From positions 27,746,501-27,810,500 of the forward strand of contig NC_134373.1 in NCBI RefSeq assembly GCF_035582795.1: 64,000 nt of DNA, written 5' to 3'. Every line of letters starts with the position of its first letter. The stretch's first letter is position 1. Source of the stretch: Mycteria americana (Eukaryota; Chordata; Aves; Ciconiiformes; Ciconiidae). Below are positions 56,465 to 64,000 of the stretch, piece by piece. The position numbers and the translations under genes were made by a program. The notes under the pieces are model-generated. The model was not told the DNA's origin. It was given only the letters and a program-made list of their open reading frames with translations, and ran no database searches.

Positions 56465-58299
56465 CATTGTAATGTTTGCTACCCACTGCTAAGGGGTGTG
56501 CTATGGGAGATGCAAGAGGGAAACCTTATAGGATACATTGTCTTCATGTCTTTGCATTTGATTCTTGAGTGTTTTGACAAAGTAGGTTTTCATTGTTACA
56601 TTTTGGTTTAAATGTTATTATGAGGGATTGATTGAATTGCATTTTTTTTCTGGTTCGCAGGAAGCTGAAGATTGTTACCAAAGCACAAAGTGAAAAAGAG
56701 CTTGTGTACTTGATACCTTAGCAATATCTTAATGTGTTGACCTACGTGGGTCATCCAGTTTAAAAACAGTGGCTACTGAATACGGATAAAAACTTATAAA
56801 TTTGTCCATTTAGACCTGCTCAGTGAGACCTGCTGGCTACAAAAATGATGCACAATCATATCACATGTGTGGGGAAAAAAATCTTTGGATTTTGCATAGT
56901 ATATGTTGCCTATGCATGCATGCAAGGTTTTCTCAGTTGCCATTGATGTATATTAAGTACATGCTTGTCCATCTTCTCAGTGGTATTATTGAGCCCTCTC
57001 TACAGTTCCAAGCATGAGAGCTCTGAGTCTACCCGTACCTGTGGGTCCCTGGTTAAATTTATTGCTCTTTGTTGTTGTCGTTGTTGAATATTTTAATCTT
57101 GAAGTGGAGATTGATTCAGGAGTGTTTTTTCTATGCTGTGTTGGAAATCTGTATGGCTCATGAATGTCTTATCCTACTTAAATATTCCATATTAGTGTAT
57201 TATGAGATTTTTTTGCATTTTGTGTTCTTATTGTTGGTGATAGAAGTAATGGAAGAAATGCCTGACAGTGTATAGAGTTAATTTGAGTTATGATGGGGAG
57301 AGAGCACCTGGGGTATTGAACTAGGAAGACTGGAGTGTGAGACAGGAAAGGCTTTTTAGGCAGAAGCTACAGATGATGGTGTGTTAATATGGTGGGAAAA
57401 CTTGCTGGCAAGGGAGTGGAAGAAGATGAGAAAAATCGTAGTTTTATTATCATATGCTAGATTTTCTCATTGTATCGCTGCCTTATATAGTGTGCAGGAA
57501 GAATTGTGCTTTGAGGAACAAATGTGCTTTGAGGAATGAGTAAGATTATATAAAACAAAGACTGTTCACTGAGAATTCCTCCTTGATTTGTTGCAAAATT
57601 TGGAAGATGTATAGCAAATGAGACGGAGATGTCTTCACCATGAAGAAATGAAAATGTCCCTAGAGAATCAGATTCTGTCCTTGCTGGTGTCACAGCAAGA
57701 TACCAGGCAGATCATGTTAATCAGAAAGGTTCATGTGTATTGTTGTGTTCAGTTTTTTTGGTACTTGATTTGAAATGATAGTAGTGTGATTTGCAGTCAT
57801 GACTAAACCAGCTGCAACTGTGAAATCAGTGAGTTTTGCTCTGAATGGAAGATGCCATCAAATGTGACGGTTATATTGAAGAAAAACAAAGTTTCTCAGT
57901 TTTAGCACCTGAAGATAGGCACTAAAACTAGTTGTAGAGGTGGAGAGTGGGTTTATTTCTCTGGCTTGTTTCCCAAAAATAGTTGTGTTTCAACCCATCA
58001 CAGTCACAGAACTGGAAGATTAACTGAAAAGGATAGAACTAGTTATTGGAGTTTAAGGATGTGCTTTCTTCTGTATGTTCTCAAAAGCAAAATCTGACTG
58101 AGTTGTATGTAATTGCTCTCATACATTAATTGAAATGCTCAATTTGTTTACTCAGTTTCTGCTGGAAGCCTGCTTTTTGTCTCATGTACTTTAGTTTTGC
58201 TTAAAGAATAATGTTCATAGATTATAAGTGGCTTGTGGTAGGTTTACTTTTCTAGTGAATGGTTACTCTTAAAATTCATGTATTTGTCACTGGTTGTAG

Positions 58300-58363
58300 C
58301 ATGGTCTTCCATTCTTGTTGCAAGTTGCGAAGATTGCAGGAATCACCAATACAAGTAGTGCTG
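58300..58363 (+). other. Candidate exon A of an unidentified plus-strand gene
   Basis: A 64-bp segment bounded by GGTTGTAG| and GCTG|gtaaga. One frame is open (HGLPFLLQVAKIAGITNTSS), ending in phase 1. The donor is strong, the acceptor moderate. I do not recognise the peptide, and it could be a chance open stretch. Confidence 0.25.
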
Positions 58364-58658
58364 GTAAGAGTAGGTTTGCTTACTGTGTACAATTAGTTCT
58401 TTGGCTTAACTGGTGATCTTGAATTCTGTTGCAAGGAAGAGAGGTATACTGTATTCTTTTAAGGTATATGCTGTGAACTGTCTGTGATACAGGAGGAAAA
58501 CTTTTTTTTTTTTTGTAGGATCTTGGATAAGGGACATGCAGTTACATTTGTAGTGGGGTGTGGTTTTCATTGTAACACCTTTAGTCATTCTTTACAAATA
58601 TTTTGACTTGCCAGTCATAAGTTTGGAGTAAAACTAACATTGATGCCACTCATGACAG

Positions 58659-58763
58659 CTTCAGCAGGCCTCCCAATGACAGCAGCAGGTGCTGAGCTGA
58701 GAGCACCACTGAGCCTTTTAGAAGAAGAAACGGAAGCACCTAAATCAGATTGTAACACTCACG
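58659..58763 (+). other. Candidate exon B of an unidentified plus-strand gene
   Basis: If it begins after CATGACAG| (a CTAAC branch-like word lies 20-25 bp upstream), its open frame accepts phase 1 from candidate exon A. It reads SAGLPMTAAGAELRAPLSLL followed by EEETEAP and so on, leaving in phase 1 at CACG|gtaatg. An alternative acceptor at 58614/58615 gives a longer version. The peptide is not recognised. Confidence 0.25.
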
Positions 58764-60400
58764 GTAATGCATGTTTCATGGGATTCTCAGGATTAACATT
58801 TCATGTACCTGTTTTCTTTGAGAAGCCTTTTATGGGGCTAGTCAGCTCATGTAAGATAGTAAATTAGGAAAAAGTTACAAACATCCCAGAAGTATTTTAC
58901 TCTGTGTATTTGTGGGTACTATAACATTATTGGAATATACTGAGTGAGCCTTAAACATTTTTATGATGTGAATAGCATTAATCTGTTTGTGTAACATATA
59001 GCTTAGTTAATGGTAATGGAATTTGTTCTTTTTAGTGTTGTGATGCTCTGAGACTTTCCGCCATGGTGGTGGTGATAAATTTCCAAGACACCACAGTGAT
59101 TTGGAGGCAGTGATGCAGTTATTTGTAGCCCAGTGAACTGTGTCTATTACTTTTTAACATACTTTTGTGAGAAAATCTGGTCTCAGGTAGGAGTAGAGGA
59201 GTATGAGCAGTCGATTTGTAGCCAGTATGTTCTGTTGCAAAATTGGCAACACTGAAATATTTTGCAAGGTGTCACTGCTGTTATGACCCTTCCTCAATTT
59301 AAAATGCATATGCTTGTTCCATAATAGTTTTTTTTTTTTCTTGAAATCATGAAAAGGTCTTAAGAAAGCATCATGGCTTTCAAGGTGGATTTGTTTGATG
59401 TATCAGCAAAGTCATTCTTCAGTTAGGTCAAGAAATGAGCTGTCAGAGGGAGTGCTTTGGCTGCTGCTGAGGCAATAACAGATACAGGAAATGGAGAAGT
59501 TCTGTAAAACTTGAATTAGGTGAAGAAAGAGATCTTGTTGAGGAAAGGAGATGCTTTTCTGTTTGAGGCCAATTACAGTCTTATCTTTTTTTGTGCACTT
59601 GAAGTAGAGTGGGCTTATGAAGGGTTAGCCAATAGAGGCTCTTGATACCATTTGGAAAGGAGAGGTTCATTCAAAGCAGGAAACTTGCATTTAAGTGCCT
59701 TGAAACTCTCTAAATATGCTTATCTCTCCCTATCAACTGTAAAGGAAGTGTAGGGAGATTAGCTTTCCTAGACTACAGTTACTCTTTGTGAATATTGCTG
59801 TAAGTGTTAAGATATTTATCTCGGAAGCATAATTTTGCTATAAACTCATGTTCAACTAAATTATCTGCTACTTTGCATTTTTATGAGAATAATCCTTAAA
59901 AACTGTGTCCTTGCATTCTCAAACCTTCCAGCACTTAATTTTTTTGAGTCAAGCTCATTGTTCACCAGGCTGCTAAATGTTATATGAATATGTCAAATTA
60001 CAGTTTATAGAACAGCAGGAACTAAAGATTTAATCTGAGTATGATGAAGTTTTACTTCTGTCACTGTGCATGTTGGATCCTTCAGTTTATTCTGAAGTCT
60101 GTTTCTCAAAGTACTTTGTGAAATGAGCTGCATTTATGGTGCTAGAACTGAGAGGACTGCTTTTTGAGGTTTTATCCTCTCTGTAACTGAGAGGGCACCA
60201 TCCATAATTAGAAGTTGTATTTTATGCAAGTCTGGTTTTTCTTTTTTTTTTTTAATTGAACTCTGGAAGGAGTACAGCTAGTAACCATTCTTTTCAGAAA
60301 ATAAACAAATACCAAATCATGTCTGTAGCTGTACAGATGAGGTAAGTCTGTGTGGTCTTGTGTGCTAAATTAGACATAAATTCACTTTTTTGCTTGCCAG

Positions 60401-60483
60401 GAAGATTTTAAAAGTCTTCAGTTTAAGAAATTTCAAATGTGCACATTGTGGAGATACCCGATACATCTGTAACAACAATAAAG
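60401..60483 (+). other. Candidate exon C of an unidentified plus-strand gene
   Basis: A good polypyrimidine-AG acceptor (TTTTTTGCTTGCCAG|) and donor AAAG|gtactg enclose an open frame containing FKCAHCGDTRYIC, a CxxC-x5-C pattern. From the strong acceptor this frame needs incoming phase 2, whereas candidate exon B leaves in phase 1. It fits B directly only with a weak inner acceptor at 60414/60415, or if another exon lies between. Confidence 0.22.
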
Positions 60484-61549
60484 GTACTGATGCTTCAACC
60501 ATCCTGCACGTGCTGTCTGCAGTCTTTCTGATATTCTACACTGAACAGTGTATCTGTAGGTTGTGTACAGAAGCAAGATGGCTTCTGCATACACTGCATT
60601 TTTATACACACAAGGATTGCATTATCCCTCTTTAATTTTGTATTGCATTTATGTTAGATAATTATACATTGTGATTTAATAATTCTTCTGAATTGTCTCA
60701 TGCTAAGACTGTCCAGTCTTGCAGCTGCAACTTTTTTCCAATTTCCTAAATGATTGTCTTTATGTCAAAATGCATTCAATGCAAAAGCATTATGAATAAA
60801 CATAATAAAACACAATATTTAGACTTACATAAAATAGAACTTCTAATTATGGGTGGTGCCCTCCCAGTTGCAGGGAGGATAAAAGTTCAAAGTGCAGTCC
60901 TGTTGGTTTTAACACCATAAATGCAGCTCATCTCTTAAAAAAAAAAAATTATTAAACACAATAAAAATTAATATTAAATGGAGGGAAAATAACAATAAAT
61001 TATTGTATGTATTTAAAATATTTAACTGTATTTAAATACATTTTGTTGGGCTGTGACTGTTTTTAGACACGATTCAGGTCATTTGCTTAAGCTGTAACAT
61101 GTGTATCTCATTGTGCCTACCTGATCATTGCCTGTCTGTAGGAGGTTGCACTAGCAATCATGCTCATTGATGTTTTCTGCTAAATAGGAATATGGATCTC
61201 AAAATATTTTATTTTAATCCATCAACTGAGTTTCCTGTTAGTTAATTGAGACTTTAAAGCAAATAATTAAAATGTCATGTGATATTTAGCCAAATAGTTG
61301 GAAAAACCTAAGTAGGGTAACTGCGGTAGTTAGTTCTGTCAACTAATCTGTAAACATTTCAAGAAGCCATATTTTGCTTAGCAGTAATAATAATCCTTGA
61401 AATCAAGGCATTTGCTGTGTTTTTGCTTTTAATTCCATGGTAGAAACCAAGCTAATAATTACATTATTTTACTTTCAGTTGATGTCGAGGTAAATAGTTG
61501 GCAGCTCTTTGACCCTTTCCTTTATCCTTCTCAGTTATTTATACAATAT

Positions 61550-61700
61550 TTACAATCCAGTAGAATCTTCTTGTTTTCCAGGTGTTTCCAAATACGTTCA
61601 AGTATGGTCCAGAAAACTGAACCACTGATTTTGTGAAGAGTCTTAGTTAGACTCTTATAAGTCCCTGGATCTTTAATTTAAAATGTTTGATCTGAAGTAT
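61550..61700 (-). mobile_element. CR1-type LINE reverse-transcriptase fragment
   Basis: The plus strand reads CTTGTTTTCCAGGTGTTTCC, then TGGTCCAGAAAACTG, then GTTAGACTCTTATAAGTCCC and TGGATC. This is the order of the reverse-complemented CR1 RT block (CTTCCAGGTGTTTACAAAT, TTCCAGGTATTGAAGTTAG, GACTGGTCTATAATTCCCTG). It is short and diverged. Confidence 0.55.
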
Positions 61701-64000
61701 ATTACAAATAGTGCATTGTATCTCTTTGTTGTTGTGGATGGTGAAATTTTTATTCCAGTAACACTGTGCTGTGGTTTGGATACATCCTCTTGATTTTTTT
61801 CAAAACCAGAACAAAAAATGGATGCTGGCTATTTCTTCCTGTTTTTTATCACCACTTGCTATTTCACCATCTAAATAGGGTAAAACACATGTATCTGAGG
61901 GTTTTTTTCCCCCTTAATATGTTTTTATTTAAAAAAAAAAAGGCTGTTAACTTTGAATTAGTTGGGTGCTATTGTTTTATGAAGCCCATTATGCTGATAG
62001 TGGTAGCTGGCTGATGGTACTATGTGTTTAAGGTTGCTTGGTCTCTGTACAATAGGTTAAAATAGCTTGGGGTTCTGCATAACCTGGTTTAATTACAAGA
62101 GAGTGAGACATTCAGGACAAATTTAGAAGTATACTGACTAAGGTACATACAACTGGAATAAGACTTAAAATATTTTGAAACATAAACCCAAGTACTTTTG
62201 CAGGAAATAAACCAGAAATGCTCTTTCTGCAGAGGAGTATTTGAGGTGTTTATGTTCCTTACTCTGCAAACAGTCATTCTAGTGGTAGAAGGGTTTAGTT
62301 CAGCTGTTCAGGATAGAATTGTTGAATGGTGGTAACTATGGAAAAGCAAGCAGTAAGGGGAAGAACAGAGGGGAATGTAGTTTCTGTCTGATGCTGTCTG
62401 AGTCCAGGACAGGTAGTCAGTCCTGAATTACTGCCCTGGTTGTGAGAGATGCTGCTCTATCTACATTGTGTGTCTTTTACTTGCTCTGGGGCATCAGCTG
62501 GCAGAGCTTGATTGGTTCTGCTGTTTTGCCAGTCTTTCCTAGCACAGCAGAACTAGGTGAACTCTCTCAGTGTATCCTGTCCAGTGCAATTAATCTCACT
62601 GTTTATCACTATCAGGATAAATTAAGGGGGGAAGAAAGTGCTTCAAAATAGAAGGGGGCACGTGACAGAGGAAGGACTAAGGAGGAGAATATTACTGCTC
62701 TGTGGCGCATGCCCTTACTGGCGTGGGTTGATAGGCAAGATCCCTCCCTGCTGGCTTTCAGACCTTAAGATTCCTTGAGGTGTGCAAGGAGGGCTGGAAT
62801 CAAATGTTTTAACAGCTTTTTTCTAAAAAACTTTTACCCATTCATTCCCCTCCAATATCTTTTCATTTTAAAAGATCGCATAGTACTGTGACAGGAAGAA
62901 TATTTCTGTTATTTTATTCACCAGTTAAACTTAATTTCTAATGTTCCGAATTTGACCCACTGAGTCCTATTTTTTGTTTTGTTTTCCAAATGTTATCTTA
63001 ATTTATCAGTGTGTCATTGGCTTTTGATTTGGATTGATTTAATATTTCTCTCCCTTTCCTACTTTCTCTGTGAACACCTTTTCTTAAGTATTATAACAAT
63101 ATGTTAAAGGTCTGAATTTTTCTAAAACTGAACTCACATCTGATGTGTTATTGTTAGACTCCAATTATTAACAGACCTTTCTGTTACCTGCTTAAATATT
63201 TTTCTTATTACTGCTCTTTGCTTCTCTTTTTTCTGTCCTTCATGATTTTGTGCTGCTGCTGCTTTCATATTCTTCAAAAAGGGTGGCTTTTTGTCCATTG
63301 TTCATTTGTGTGTATGTCTATATAAAATCCTGTCCTTTACACTCGTTTCTATGGAGTTACCTTCTTTTACTTATCCGCTACTGTCTTGTAACAATACTGA
63401 ATTTTCTTCTATGCTTGCCACACTATGTAAGTTCCTGTCATTTATGCCAACAATTGCTTTGAGCTACGAAAAATTCTTCTATAGAAGTTCAGATTTAGAT
63501 ATTATTGTTTGCTGTCTTGTTCACAGAGACACTATTTTTATTGGATTTTAAATAAAAAAACATGACGAGCAGTGCTGCACATTATTTTGGTTAAAGGTTA
63601 AGTAGGTGTGTTTGACTAGGTGATCACCTGAGGTTTTGTCAGCCTTGCTTACTGTGATTTATAAGAGGTTGGTTGTGTGAAACCAAGCATTTGATTATTT
63701 AAAAGTAACCTTTTGGGGGTAAAACCATATTGTCTGGCTCATTCTTCTTGCTGTGAAATAAATTTTTAGTCTTACTTTATATTCTGATTAGCCATTCTAC
63801 AGTCTGAAAAATTACCTGTGAACACTCAGTCTTCATGTTTACCTGCCTCTTTGTGTATCTATTTTTTATAAACAAGTATGTTTCTGAATAGCAATGCTAG
63901 CAAATTTTGATTTCTTGTCATTTTTGTTTAATCTTTACCTGTGATTGAAATAATTATAGTGCATCTTTCTTCTTTTTAGCTCACACTGTGTCATTTTGCT
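61701..64000. other. A+T-rich right end of the window, no gene seen
   Basis: No supported exon, RNA gene or clear repeat was found; only short, compositionally ordinary open frames are present. Confidence 0.55.

Noticed and set aside
59058-59110. ATG in ideal context (CCGCCATGG) in the right-hand region
   Set aside because: The frame closes after 16 codons, and no GT donor maintains it.

Overview
The window looks like nuclear DNA from a bird, or at least a sauropsid. Two vertebrate protein-coding genes can be read exon by exon. Introns have GT-AG borders, two CpG islands are present, and repeats are sparse. The recognisable repeats are decayed CR1-type LINE pieces and MIR-like tRNA-derived SINEs, the old repeat families expected in an avian genome. 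No bacterial, phage or organellar features were seen.

Layout. 1-8694 holds no gene that I can support. 8695-11109 on the minus strand is TMEM169, a two-exon coding region of 308 aa for a two-pass membrane protein. A strong minus-strand splice donor at 23122/23121 suggests that its non-coding first exon lies 12 kb upstream, inside a CpG island at about 22.95-23.64 kb. PECR starts from the same island on the plus strand, with its ATG at 23364. It is complete in eight coding exons ending at 40890, encoding a 301-aa peroxisomal trans-2-enoyl-CoA reductase with a PKL peroxisome-targeting C-terminus. TMEM169 and PECR are therefore head to head on what looks like a bidirectional promoter, as I recall for human 2q35. 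Candidate PECR poly(A) signals lie at 41180 and 42084.

42.1-47.7 kb is gene-poor. A second CpG island (about 47.75-48.95 kb) has paired CRE-like sites, a strong minus-strand donor and weaker plus-strand donors, so it is a promoter for one or two transcripts I cannot name. In the human order the next gene would be MREG, but its coding exons were not found. 49-64 kb is AT-rich and contains old CR1 fragments, an 81-bp tandem duplication and three small candidate plus-strand exons (58.3-60.5 kb).

Points for a second look are: the departure of PECR from the classical YxxxK active-site motif and its Asn at the position of mammalian Tyr179; the near-perfect TISU/YY1 element on the PECR start codon; an antisense CpG-rich 63-codon ORF in PECR intron 1; a perfect 16-bp inverted repeat in TMEM169 intron DNA; and the unassigned second CpG island with its candidate exons. 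I see no evidence of an entirely new biological system.
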